This document shows, one piece after another, positions 14,752-21,278 of a DNA stretch of 24,015 nt. The stretch is from HGM13006 sp963650135 (lineage in GTDB: Bacteria > Bacillota > Clostridia > Oscillospirales > Oscillospiraceae). Location of the stretch: the NCBI GenBank assembly GCA_963650135.1, contig CAVJLG010000040.1, positions 1 to 24,015 on the forward strand. The letters are read 5' to 3'. The notes beneath the pieces are model-generated. The model searched no databases. It had not been told where the DNA came from and saw only the letters and a list, made by a program, of their open reading frames with translations. A program made the translations under genes and the position numbers. The first letter of the stretch is position 1; every line of letters starts with the position of its first letter.

Positions 14752-16031
14752 GGCTGTTCCTCCTTTACGCGCTCCACCGTGGCATCGATCATGCCCCGAT
14801 GGAATCGAACGGTAATCTGATCGCCGGGTTGCAATGCATTTGCCGATACAATCGCTTTTCCCTGGCTGTCTTCTGTAATACTGTAGCCTCTGGACAGAAC
14901 CTTCAGCGGGCTCATAGCGTCCAGCCTTGCCGCCGCTGTCTCCAGCCGCTTACGCTGGCGGGCCAATACCGCCTGCTCTGCGGTACCCAATCGCTGCTGC
15001 CGCAGTGCCAAAGAAGCAGACGCTTGGTTCAGCCGACTTTCCATGGTTCGGCCCAGCTTTTCCGTCAGCACATCCAACGTCTGCCGCCGATCCGCCAGAT
15101 AATTCTCCGGAGATTGCAGCACCCGGGCATTCTTCCGCAGCTCCAACTGCGTCCGGCAATTTTTCAGCTGTCGGCTTAACAGCGACGCCATACGGGTTTG
15201 TGCTGCGGTAATTTTCTGACGCAGCTCCTGCTGATCCGGGGTACAGAGCTCAGCGGCATTGGAAGGCGTTGCCGCCCGGAGATCTGCCACATAGTCCGCA
15301 ATGGTCACATCCGGCTCATGGCCCACGGCGGAAATCACCGGGATTTTAGACCGGTAAATGGCCCGTGCTACAACCTCTTCATTAAAAGCCCAGAGGTCTT
15401 CCATGGAGCCGCCGCCCCGCCCGGTGATGATAAGATCCGCCACCTGATAGCGGTTGGCATAGTCCAGTGCCGCCGCAATTTCGCCTGCTGCTTCCTCGCC
15501 CTGAACCCGTACCGGCAGCAGCTTTACCTCTGCCAGCGGATATCGATGCCGGATAATCCGCAGCATATCGTGTACCGCCGCACCGGCCGCCGAGGTGATA
15601 ATGGCAATCCGATGGGGATAGGCCGGAATGGGCTTTTTATGCGCCGGATCAAACAGGCCCTCAGCCGCCAGCTTTTTCTTGAGCTGCTCAAAGGCCACTG
15701 CCAAATCCCCGGCGCCCTCCGGCGTCATGGCAACGCAGTAGAACTGATAGACGCCATCCCGGGGATAAACGGTAATGCGCCCTGCGGCCTGCACCATCAT
15801 TCCGTTTTCCGGACGAAACCGCAGGCGCATGGCGCTGGAGCGGAACATCACGCATTTCAGCTGAGATTGTCCGTCCTTCAGCGTAAAATAGTGATGTCCC
15901 GACGGGTATTTTTTATAGTTACTGAGTTCTCCGCGAATACAGAGACTCCCCAGAAGGCCGTCGGCGTCCAGCATCTCTTTGATATAGCTGTTGACCTGAC
16001 TGACCTCCAGTACAAGCTGTTCATTCTGCAT
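14748..16031 (-). CDS. xseA: Exodeoxyribonuclease VII large subunit
   Basis: XseA is the catalytic subunit of exonuclease VII, a metal-independent single-strand nuclease in repair and recombination. The 427-aa protein begins with an OB-fold domain (RGELSNYKKYPSGHHYFTLKD, about residues 28-48). Next is the catalytic core with AIITSAAGAAVHDML and IITGRGGGSMEDLWAFNEE, then AVGHEPDVTIADYVADLRA. A long coiled-coil region and a C-terminal segment with RGYSI follow; all are typical. The ATG at 16031 sits 7 bases after GGAG. Another ATG at 16037 is too near that site, and the open frame back to 16187 runs through the preceding gene. It overlaps that gene by 11 bases. Confidence 0.96.
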   Translation of the reverse strand: MQNEQLVLEVSQVNSYIKEMLDADGLLGSLCIRGELSNYKKYPSGHHYFTLKDGQSQLKCVMFRSSAMRLRFRPENGMMVQAAGRITVYPRDGVYQFYCVAMTPEGAGDLAVAFEQLKKKLAAEGLFDPAHKKPIPAYPHRIAIITSAAGAAVHDMLRIIRHRYPLAEVKLLPVRVQGEEAAGEIAAALDYANRYQVADLIITGRGGGSMEDLWAFNEEVVARAIYRSKIPVISAVGHEPDVTIADYVADLRAATPSNAAELCTPDQQELRQKITAAQTRMASLLSRQLKNCRTQLELRKNARVLQSPENYLADRRQTLDVLTEKLGRTMESRLNQASASLALRQQRLGTAEQAVLARQRKRLETAAARLDAMSPLKVLSRGYSITEDSQGKAIVSANALQPGDQITVRFHRGMIDATVERVKEEQP

Positions 16032-16932
16032 GACCATTCTCCGCAAGCCAAGTGAGCACCGCAATGCCCATGGCGTTATCTGTCGAACAAGCCGGACTAC
16101 CGAAAATCCCGCCCTCCGGCTCCATTGCCCGGCGCAGCAAAGAATTGGAGGACACGCCCCCGGTAAATACCGCAGGCAATGGCCCATACTTCTGCCGCGC
16201 CTGCTCCGTTGCCTTGGAAATCGCGTAAATCAGGCATTCCAGCACAAATCTTGCCGTATTCTCCTTGCTTTTCTCCGCAATGGCCGCAGCCTTATTCTGC
16301 ATGCCGGAAAGAGAAAAGTGCATGTCATGTACCTTTACGGGATAGGGCTTTGCCTGCCCCGTCTGCGCCAACTGGTCAAGCGCCTTTCCCGCGGGAAAAT
16401 CCAGCCCCAGCAGTACGCCGGTGCGGTCAATGAGCTGACCGGCGGACAAATCCTCGGTGCCGCCGATTTTCTGAGGCCGCAGTCCCGGCTCCACCAGCAA
16501 TAGCTCTGTGGTGCCGCCGGACAGATGCCACGCCAGGAATCGCTCCTGCATCAGCTCCATATGTCCGCCGCTCCAGAGTACCGCCGCCAAATGCCCCTCC
16601 TGATGGGAGAAGCCGTGGTACGGAACCCCTGTTGCCGCAGCCATACTTTTTCCGGTACCGCAGCCCGCCAAAAAGCATGGCATATAGGAGCCCTCCACCG
16701 GTCTGGGGCGTTCGCTGGCTCCAACAGCATCCGGACGCGCCGGAAGGCTCTGGCTCAGCTGCTCCATCAGTTCCGGCAGCCGCACCACATGCTGAAACAG
16801 TGCATCCGACTGCCTTAGGCCCAGTTCCCCGGACTTTACCGTTAAAAGCCGCCCGCAATTCTCCCCCTGCTGCCCGTCAAACCAGGCAACGGAGGTGGTG
16901 TAATTGCTGGTGTCGATGCCCAGTGCAATCAT
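16021..16932 (-). CDS. TsaD/Kae1-like (peptidase M22 family) paralogue
   Basis: This 303-aa protein belongs to the ASKHA superfamily that includes TsaD, the tRNA threonylcarbamoyl-adenosine transferase. The N-terminal phosphate-binding segment is LGIDTSNYTTSVA rather than the usual TsaD LGIETSCDETA. A HQEGH motif (about residues 111-115), like the metal-binding HxxxH of TsaD, is kept, as are WHLSGGTTELL and TGGVSSNSLLRR. It is shorter than genuine TsaD (about 340 aa), and this divergent type recurs in clostridia near xseA. It is probably not the essential TsaD, and its substrate is unknown. Its start overlaps the nusB stop by 4 bases and its end overlaps xseA, so it is firmly part of this operon. 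Confidence 0.85.
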   Translation of the reverse strand: MIALGIDTSNYTTSVAWFDGQQGENCGRLLTVKSGELGLRQSDALFQHVVRLPELMEQLSQSLPARPDAVGASERPRPVEGSYMPCFLAGCGTGKSMAAATGVPYHGFSHQEGHLAAVLWSGGHMELMQERFLAWHLSGGTTELLLVEPGLRPQKIGGTEDLSAGQLIDRTGVLLGLDFPAGKALDQLAQTGQAKPYPVKVHDMHFSLSGMQNKAAAIAEKSKENTARFVLECLIYAISKATEQARQKYGPLPAVFTGGVSSNSLLRRAMEPEGGIFGSPACSTDNAMGIAVLTWLAENGHAE

Positions 16933-17372
16933 TCTCTGGACCGGGCAAAGGAACCCAGGATGCCGTTGATAAACGACACCTTATCCTCTTCCTCATACCG
17001 CCGTGCAATCTCCACAGCCTCGTTAATCACTGCGCCGGTGGGTGCGTCCTCTACATAGAGAATCTCGTAGATAGCCAGACGAAGAACAGCCAGCGAAACC
17101 TTAGAGATTCGACTGACCTTCCAGCCCACGGCATACGTCTCGATGATCTGGTCAATCTCCTGCTTTTTTACATAAACGCCGCGAACGCAGTCTTCGATAT
17201 AGGCCAGCTGCTTGGCGTTGGGCTTTTCCTGATAAAGATCCGTTTCCTCAGCCAGCCGCGGATAATAATCCTCCTCGAATACCTTCTGGAACAGCTCCTC
17301 GGGCAGCTCGTCGTGGTATTCCATCTCATAAATCAGATGCATCGCAATCTCGCGGGCGGTGGTTCGTGTCAT
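16929..17372 (-). CDS. nusB: Transcription antitermination protein NusB
   Basis: NusB forms a complex with NusE (S10) on boxA RNA and supports antitermination of rRNA operons. The 147-aa protein is all-helical, beginning TRTTAREIAMHLIYEMEYHDE, with later KVSLAVLRLAIYEILYVEDAPTGAVINEAVEIA and ending FINGILGSFAR, all family hallmarks. The ATG at 17372 follows AGGGGG by 7 bases. The open frame to 17537 is upstream non-coding sequence. It is the first gene of the operon that continues with the TsaD-like paralogue, xseA, xseB and ispA. A candidate promoter lies at 17417-17445. Confidence 0.95.
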   Translation of the reverse strand: MTRTTAREIAMHLIYEMEYHDELPEELFQKVFEEDYYPRLAEETDLYQEKPNAKQLAYIEDCVRGVYVKKQEIDQIIETYAVGWKVSRISKVSLAVLRLAIYEILYVEDAPTGAVINEAVEIARRYEEEDKVSFINGILGSFARSRE

Positions 17373-17416
17373 ATAATTTCCCCCTGTCGGTTTTTTCGCA
17401 CAATAATTCATGCTAT

Positions 17417-17445
17417 ATTGTACTGCATTTCTTGGGAAAAAGAAA
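17417..17445 (-). promoter_or_regulatory. Candidate promoter of the nusB operon
   Basis: TACAAT (17417-17422) is a good -10 element about 45 bases before nusB. Seventeen bases further upstream the sequence is only weakly -35-like (TTTCTT). An 8-bp inverted repeat lies immediately upstream (17445-17466). Confidence 0.45.
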
Positions 17446-17466
17446 GTACATTTTTCAGAATGTACT
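17445..17466. repeat. 8-bp inverted repeat upstream of the nusB promoter
   Basis: AGTACATT and AATGTACT are perfect inverted copies separated by 6 bases. The repeat touches the presumed -35 region. Spacing and symmetry are like those of a dimeric repressor site, but no cognate regulator is recognisable in the window. Confidence 0.5.
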
Positions 17467-17472
17467 GACAGC

Positions 17473-17502
17473 AAAAAGCCCCTGCCCCATCGGGCGGGAG
17501 CT
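17473..17502 (-). terminator. Intrinsic terminator after tepA
   Basis: An 11-position stem (AGCTCCCGCCC with GGGCAGGGGCT on the minus strand) has one mismatch and one G-U pair around a 4-base loop. It is followed directly by TTTT and lies 6 bases past the tepA stop. Confidence 0.85.
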
Positions 17503-17508
17503 CTGCTG

Positions 17509-18198
17509 TCAATCCTTCTTCTTGTTTTGCTTCTCAATCATCCGGTGAAGGCAGCTCAGGGCGTCGCTGAGTCCTCCCAGCCGGTCAATCAGGCCAATGG
17601 ACACCGCCTGATCGCCATAAACCACGCTGCCCACGTCCGTTGCCAGCTCATCCGTTGCCAGCATCAGGCGCATAAACTCCTCCCGGTCCACCTTAGAGTT
17701 CTTACAGACGAATTCCACAATCTGATCCTGAATCCGGTCAAAATAGTGATAGGTCTGGGGCGCGCCGATCACCGTGCCGCTGATTCGCACCGGATGAATA
17801 GTCATGGAGGCCGTGGGCACAATCATGGACTTCTTTGCGCACACCGCCAGCGGAACGCCGATGGAATGCCCGCCGCCCAACACCAGCGACACCGTGGGCT
17901 TTTTCATCCCGGCAATGAGTTCTGCAATGGCCAACCCAGCCTCGATGTCGCCGCCCACTGTATTGAGCAAAATGAGCAGCCCATCGATCTCCGGGCTCTC
18001 TTCAATGGCGGCAATCTGCGGGATGACATGCTCATACTTGGTGGTTTTCGTAGTTTCCGGCAGCACCTGGTGCCCCTCAATCTGGCCGATGATGGTCAGG
18101 CAGTGGATATTTCCCTCCTGGCTTTTCAGTTCCGCGCTGCCAAATTCAACGGTTTGTTCCCGCTGCTGTTCTATGAGATCTGCTTTTTCATTTGACAT
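17509..18198 (-). CDS. tepA: ClpP-like translocation-enhancing protein TepA
   Basis: TepA (YmfB) is a ClpP-family serine protease-like protein implicated in B. subtilis in protein export and in degrading small acid-soluble spore proteins; no ATPase partner is established. The 229-aa protein matches the family in IIGQIEGH, TTKYEHVIPQIAAIEE and LLNTVGGDIEAGLAIAELIA. The putative catalytic Ser112 lies in GGGHSIGVP and His135 in SMTIHPVR. I start at the ATG at 18198, preceded by GGAG at 8 bases. Two upstream in-frame starts (18219, 18285) lack a ribosome site, and 18285 lies within the preceding gene. It follows the unknown 154-aa protein by about 55 bases and ends at a strong terminator. Confidence 0.92.
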   Translation of the reverse strand: MSNEKADLIEQQREQTVEFGSAELKSQEGNIHCLTIIGQIEGHQVLPETTKTTKYEHVIPQIAAIEESPEIDGLLILLNTVGGDIEAGLAIAELIAGMKKPTVSLVLGGGHSIGVPLAVCAKKSMIVPTASMTIHPVRISGTVIGAPQTYHYFDRIQDQIVEFVCKNSKVDREEFMRLMLATDELATDVGSVVYGDQAVSIGLIDRLGGLSDALSCLHRMIEKQNKKKD

Positions 18199-18253
18199 AC
18201 CGATTTCTCCGATTTTCATTTTCTTAGCTTTAGTATGCGCAGAAGTTTGGTTC

Positions 18254-18718
18254 TTATTCGGAGCAGTAAGGCACGCCGTTTTCATCTACGCACAGCAGAA
18301 GATAACTTCTCCCCTGCACTTCCCGATATGCATAAAAGCAGCACACCTCGTCGGCTGGCAATGGCTCGCCAACCTTCCAGCAAAAACGCAGCGTGTTCCC
18401 CTTCTTTTCCCCGGAGGGATAGCAAACGCCGCCAATGGTTCCGCCGGGAAAGGGCTGCCAGCGTTCTTTCTCATAGACGATTTTGCCGGAGATTAGCTGT
18501 CCCTTTGGCAATCGGCTGGTGGGCATGGTGGCGCGCAGATAGAGCCGCTCCCCCTCCGGCACCGGAATTCCCAGGGATATTTCACCGCCGGAAAACACCC
18601 CATAGACCCGGCAGAGCCCATCGGCCTGCAATCTTCCGGTAAACTTCGTATACAGTCCCTGCTGACAGGCCTCCAGCGTTCCCGTTCGCTTCGTCCCGGA
18701 CATAATGGGCACCTGCAT
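18254..18718 (-). CDS. Hypothetical protein (about 154 aa)
   Basis: I do not recognise this protein. It is a soluble, beta-rich sequence without a signal peptide or membrane segment. Notable segments are GLYTKFTGRLQADGLCRVYGVFSGGEISLGIPVPEG and a later VGEPLPADEVCCFYAYREVQGRSYLLLCVDENG. Small clostridial proteins of this style may occur near tepA, but no function can be inferred. The ATG at 18718 is preceded by GGGGG at 7 bases, which lies inside the right arm of the mazF terminator. A second ATG at 18703 has a weaker AGGTG site. The gene therefore seems to depend on read-through from the toxin gene or on an unseen promoter. Tight spacing to tepA suggests a shared transcript. Confidence 0.75.
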   Translation of the reverse strand: MQVPIMSGTKRTGTLEACQQGLYTKFTGRLQADGLCRVYGVFSGGEISLGIPVPEGERLYLRATMPTSRLPKGQLISGKIVYEKERWQPFPGGTIGGVCYPSGEKKGNTLRFCWKVGEPLPADEVCCFYAYREVQGRSYLLLCVDENGVPYCSE

Positions 18719-18752
18719 AAAAACACCCCCGCACAAGCATATGCGAGGGTGT
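18719..18752 (-). terminator. Intrinsic terminator after the MazF gene, overlapping a ribosome site
   Basis: ACACCCTCGCA and TGCGGGGGTGT form an 11-bp stem with one G-U pair and an 8-base loop, followed by five T. It sits 14 bases past the toxin gene stop. The GGGGG of the right arm is also the best ribosome site for the next gene, whose ATG directly follows the T-run. Confidence 0.85.
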
Positions 18753-18766
18753 CCCGCTTCTTTCCA

Positions 18767-19132
18767 TCAGCCACGCAGACCATTGTGCAATCCAAAGCTT
18801 ACGGCAATGGCGTCGTCTACCTTGTCCATCATGGTGTCGTCCAAATGGCCCATATGCTCCCGCAGGCGCTTTTTGTCGATGGTACGCACCTGCTCCAGCA
18901 GCACCACGGAATTCTTGGTCAGTCCAACGGTGGGGCCAACCAGCTCAATATGGGTGGGCAGTCTGGCTTTATTCATCTGTGATGTAATGGCGGCTGCAAT
19001 CACGGTGGGGCTGTGTTTGTTGCCCATATTATTCTGTACAATCAGCACCGGGCGGCATCCGCCCTGTTCGCTGCCCACCACGGGGCTTAAATCCGCGTAA
19101 AAAATATCTCCACGTCTTACACTGCTGTCCAT
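18767..19132 (-). CDS. ndoA: EndoA/MazF-type mRNA interferase
   Basis: This toxin family cleaves mRNA at short specific sites (UACAU for B. subtilis EndoA) and is normally held inactive by EndoAI/MazE. The 121-aa protein is close to EndoA along its whole length. Matching segments include RRGDIFYADLSPVVGSEQGG, RPVLIVQNN, TVIAAAITSQ and the C-terminal VVLLEQVRTIDKKRL. The conserved Arg and Thr of the PemK fold (RPVL and ITSQ) are present. Its start at 19132 has GGAG 8 bases upstream. No antitoxin gene is visible in the 220 bases upstream or directly downstream, so it is an orphan in this window; the antitoxin may be elsewhere. It ends at a strong terminator. Confidence 0.93.
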   Translation of the reverse strand: MDSSVRRGDIFYADLSPVVGSEQGGCRPVLIVQNNMGNKHSPTVIAAAITSQMNKARLPTHIELVGPTVGLTKNSVVLLEQVRTIDKKRLREHMGHLDDTMMDKVDDAIAVSFGLHNGLRG

Positions 19133-19229
19133 GGTATTAACTCCGTTTCTAAAATAATCGGCCTTCGCCGTTACCTGTATTGTTGCCGGAGCTTTGGAAA
19201 TTTATTCAGTGCAGCGGAAAATGCATAGC

Positions 19230-19263
19230 AAAAAAACCGTCCTGCAATTGCAAGACGGTTTTT
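19230..19263 (-). terminator. Bidirectional-looking intrinsic terminator
   Basis: CCGTCTTGCA- and TGCAGGACGG-type arms (19237-19246 and 19249-19258, one mismatch) form a stem flanked by A and T runs on both sides. It can therefore stop transcription from either direction. On the minus strand it ends the accessory genes before the toxin gene. Confidence 0.85.
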
Positions 19264-19284
19264 GTGTCATAACTCAACACTATA

Positions 19285-19315
19285 GATTTTTTCGAAATTT
19301 GCTTTCGAAAAAATC
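19285..19315. repeat. Perfect 13-bp inverted repeat with TTCGAAA core
   Basis: GATTTTTTCGAAA (19285-19297) and TTTCGAAAAAATC (19303-19315) are perfect inverted copies around a 5-base loop. No T-run follows on either strand, so a classic terminator is not clear. It may be a second terminator, a protein-binding site or a recombination-related sequence. Confidence 0.6.
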
Positions 19316-19352
19316 CGTGCATGACAGCAAGAAAAAATTTGATGCGCAGAGC

Positions 19353-20237
19353 TCACTTGTCTTTTGATTCTTCAGTTGTATCAGAGACTGCGCCTTCCAG
19401 CAAGTCTGTTACGACCTGGTTGAGCTGTGCGGCATTCTTGGATGTGATGACCGGCGTGTCCGACTGAGACTCAATGTCTTTTCTGGTTCGCCCTGCGACC
19501 TGGCCACCCGCCTTGGCAACTGCCAGATTCTCTTGGAAAGTCGTCGGCTTGCGATCCTTCGAGAACTGCGTAGTAGTGGCCTCCGCCAGCATGTTCAACA
19601 CCAGTTCCAGTGTCGTCATATTATCACGAAGGTTTTCTTTTTTCAAGCCCTTCAGATTCTTGTACTGCCGGGTGGACATCCCGGACCATGCACGGGAGAT
19701 CTCATCCGTGAGGATGGCATACTCGACGCCCTTCTGCACACCGCGGGCATCCCATTCATCCGTCAGTTCCTTGCGGACTTGGATGGCCTGCAGCCGCTGG
19801 TTGATCCATTCACGGCTGTATCCCTTCTTGAGATAGGTTTCCAAAGCCCGGTCAATGGTCAGCTCCGGGTCGATGGTCTCCTCAATACGCTCTCGACCGA
19901 CCTGTGCCAGCCACAGCTTGAACGGTTCTGCCTTCGGGGAAGGAATAGACTGGATAAGGCGGAGAAGCTGCTCCGTGTCGGCCACATCGGTATTGTATCT
20001 CTTGCCATCCGCGGAGCGCATTTTCAGTTGACTACAATTTGTAGTCAACTCACTACCTTCTTTTTTTAAGCGAGTCTTGAGAACACTCCAATATTTCGCC
20101 GCATGGCGCTGATCTGGCTGATCCGTCAAAACTGCGACAACATCGACGATGGAAAAGTACCATTCTTCCTTTTCCTCATCCCATGCGGTGCGAATGCGCT
20201 TGTCTTCGAACAGTTGGATCTTATCGTTTTGTGCCAT
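19353..20237 (-). CDS. Bro-N / DNA-damage-inducible protein D (DinD)-like protein
   Basis: This 294-aa protein has an N-terminal Bro-N type DNA-binding domain (about residues 8-115: KRIRTAWDEEKEEWYFSIVDVVAVLTD, then ADTEQLLRLIQSIPSPKAEPFKLWLAQVG). A conserved middle region follows (EYLK-like LETYLKKGYSREWINQRL, RKELTDEW, AWSGMSTRQYKNLKGLKKENLRDNMTTLEL). The latter is typical of chromosomal DinD/BRO-family proteins found in mobile regions and prophages; their role is unresolved, and some act like phage antirepressors. The ATG at 20237 follows GAGG at 8 bases, in preference to a GTG at 20246. It begins 10 bases after the phosphatase gene, so the two form one transcription unit, and it ends at the terminator region. 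Confidence 0.85.
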   Translation of the reverse strand: MAQNDKIQLFEDKRIRTAWDEEKEEWYFSIVDVVAVLTDQPDQRHAAKYWSVLKTRLKKEGSELTTNCSQLKMRSADGKRYNTDVADTEQLLRLIQSIPSPKAEPFKLWLAQVGRERIEETIDPELTIDRALETYLKKGYSREWINQRLQAIQVRKELTDEWDARGVQKGVEYAILTDEISRAWSGMSTRQYKNLKGLKKENLRDNMTTLELVLNMLAEATTTQFSKDRKPTTFQENLAVAKAGGQVAGRTRKDIESQSDTPVITSKNAAQLNQVVTDLLEGAVSDTTEESKDK

Positions 20238-20247
20238 TTGAATCACC

Positions 20248-20703
20248 TCATTCTGTCATAAATTCTCTCAGAAGTCCTTGGCAGCCCTCCAGCACATCCC
20301 GCCAGGTTGCCTCGAAATCCTCAGTGTACCATGGGTCCGCCACATTGCCGGGACGAGCGGTGTGGTCCATCAGGAGGGACATCTTTTCGGCATAGTCGCC
20401 GCCGCAGATGCGGTACATATCCCGGAGGTTGGCCTGGTCCATGCCGATCAGGAGATCGTATTCGTCGTAATCCCGATTTGTCAACTGCCGTGCGGCATGG
20501 CCTTCGCAGGAGATCCCATGCTCGGCCAGCTTGCGCCGCGCCGGAGGATAGACCGGGTTTCCGATCTCCTCCCGACTGGTGGCCGCCGATTCGATATGAA
20601 ACTGTGATGCCAGCCCAGCCTTCTGTACCAAGTCCTTCAGCACGAACTCGGCCATCGGGCTGCGGCAAATATTGCCATGACAGATAAACAGGATCTTCTT
20701 CAT
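20248..20703 (-). CDS. Low-molecular-weight protein tyrosine phosphatase
   Basis: This is a cytoplasmic LMW-PTP that removes phosphate from tyrosine (or related arsenate reductase-like chemistry). The 151-aa protein begins MKKILFICHGNICRSPMAEF, with the P-loop C-x5-R at Cys8-Arg14. The general-acid Asp123 lies in the DPWYT motif. Such enzymes often reverse bacterial tyrosine kinases or act on arginine phosphates; the target is not evident here. The start at 20703 has GGAG 10 bases upstream, and the open frame back to 20772 is non-homologous. A good promoter-like sequence (20738-20766) lies inside the preceding DUF1016 gene. That gene's frame overlaps this one by more than 380 bases. Confidence 0.93.
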   Translation of the reverse strand: MKKILFICHGNICRSPMAEFVLKDLVQKAGLASQFHIESAATSREEIGNPVYPPARRKLAEHGISCEGHAARQLTNRDYDEYDLLIGMDQANLRDMYRICGGDYAEKMSLLMDHTARPGNVADPWYTEDFEATWRDVLEGCQGLLREFMTE

Positions 20704-21184
20704 ACTGTGTTCTCTCCGAAATCTCATCGTTGCTCTCATTATACCACACATCGACCTTTTCGTCGAGAACACTTTCCAAATGCGCAGAATCCTCGATCAT
20801 TCGCAGAAGCTCTGACTTGGATAGATTCCGTGCAGCGGCCTGCCGGATGTACCAGCGGCACTCCTCTGCGGACAGCTCCGCCTCCATGATCACAACGTTC
20901 TGCGTCCAATTCAAACGAAGCGCTTCGCCAAGCAGTTCTGGCATGCTGCTGTACAACTGCCAGAAGTCCCGCATCCGGCGTACATTACGCGGAGAGAAGC
21001 CGGTCATATCCGGGTACTGTTCTTCCAAGAACTCCGCAGCGGCCACCGCCGCGCCTTTTTCCGGGCGGACGCAGATAGCCTTGCCAATCTCGCAGTACAG
21101 CTCCATCTGCGGCAGATCCGCTTCCATGGCAGATTTCAGTGCGGCAAACATTGTGCTGTAATCAACAGTCTTTCGGATATTCAT
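20321..21184 (-). CDS. DUF1016 N-terminal domain protein with an anomalous C-terminus
   Basis: The first 160 residues match the DUF1016 (YhcG-type) N-terminal domain: TVDYSTMFAALKSAMEADLPQMELYCEIG, FSPRNVRRMRDFWQLY, LNWTQNVVIMEAEL and ECRWYIRQAA. Full YhcG-like proteins carry a C-terminal PDDEXK nuclease (about 340 aa); that domain is missing here. Stand-alone N-terminal-domain proteins of about 160-190 aa are common in gut clostridia. The frame has no stop where such proteins usually end and runs another 127 residues out of frame through the phosphatase gene. That tail is Arg/Gly/Pro-rich and does not look like real protein. The start at 21184 has AAGGAG 5 bases upstream. The N-terminal part is secure; the end coordinate is doubtful. 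Confidence 0.65.
   Translation of the reverse strand: MNIRKTVDYSTMFAALKSAMEADLPQMELYCEIGKAICVRPEKGAAVAAAEFLEEQYPDMTGFSPRNVRRMRDFWQLYSSMPELLGEALRLNWTQNVVIMEAELSAEECRWYIRQAAARNLSKSELLRMIEDSAHLESVLDEKVDVWYNESNDEISERTQYEEDPVYLSWQYLPQPDGRVRAEGLGTEGWAGITVSYRIGGHQSGGDRKPGLSSGAAQAGRAWDLLRRPCRTAVDKSGLRRIRSPDRHGPGQPPGYVPHLRRRLCRKDVPPDGPHRSSRQCGGPMVH
20738..20766 (-). promoter_or_regulatory. Candidate internal promoter for the phosphatase gene
   Basis: TATAAT (20738-20743) with an extended -10 TG sits 17 bases after TCGACG (20761-20766, 4 of 6 matches) on the minus strand. It lies within the end of the DUF1016 coding region. Transcription would start near 20731, about 28 bases before the phosphatase ATG. 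Confidence 0.5.
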
Positions 21185-21227
21185 AGCTTCTCCTTTCCGG
21201 CGCGCAGCGCCTGATTCAACGCTCAAA

Positions 21228-21267
21228 GCAGAGAAAAGCACGGTGACATCGCCGTGTTTTTCTCTGC
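21228..21267. other. Long hairpin between metallophosphoesterase and DUF1016 genes
   Basis: Sixteen-base arms (21228-21243 and 21252-21267) pair except at one position around an 8-base loop. On the minus strand the downstream arm is followed only by TTT, so it is at best a weak terminator. It may alternatively be a processing or mRNA-stability element. Confidence 0.5.
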
Positions 21268-21278
21268 CTTGACCTGTT

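Larger units (their letters stand above)
19133..19352. other. Gene-free junction between core and accessory regions
   Basis: No coding frame, antitoxin gene or tRNA is visible in these 220 bases. They hold a terminator (19230-19263), a perfect 13-bp palindrome with a 5-base loop (19285-19315), and the leader of the toxin gene. This is the likely left boundary of the accessory module, although no direct repeat or target-site duplication could be identified by eye. Confidence 0.5.
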
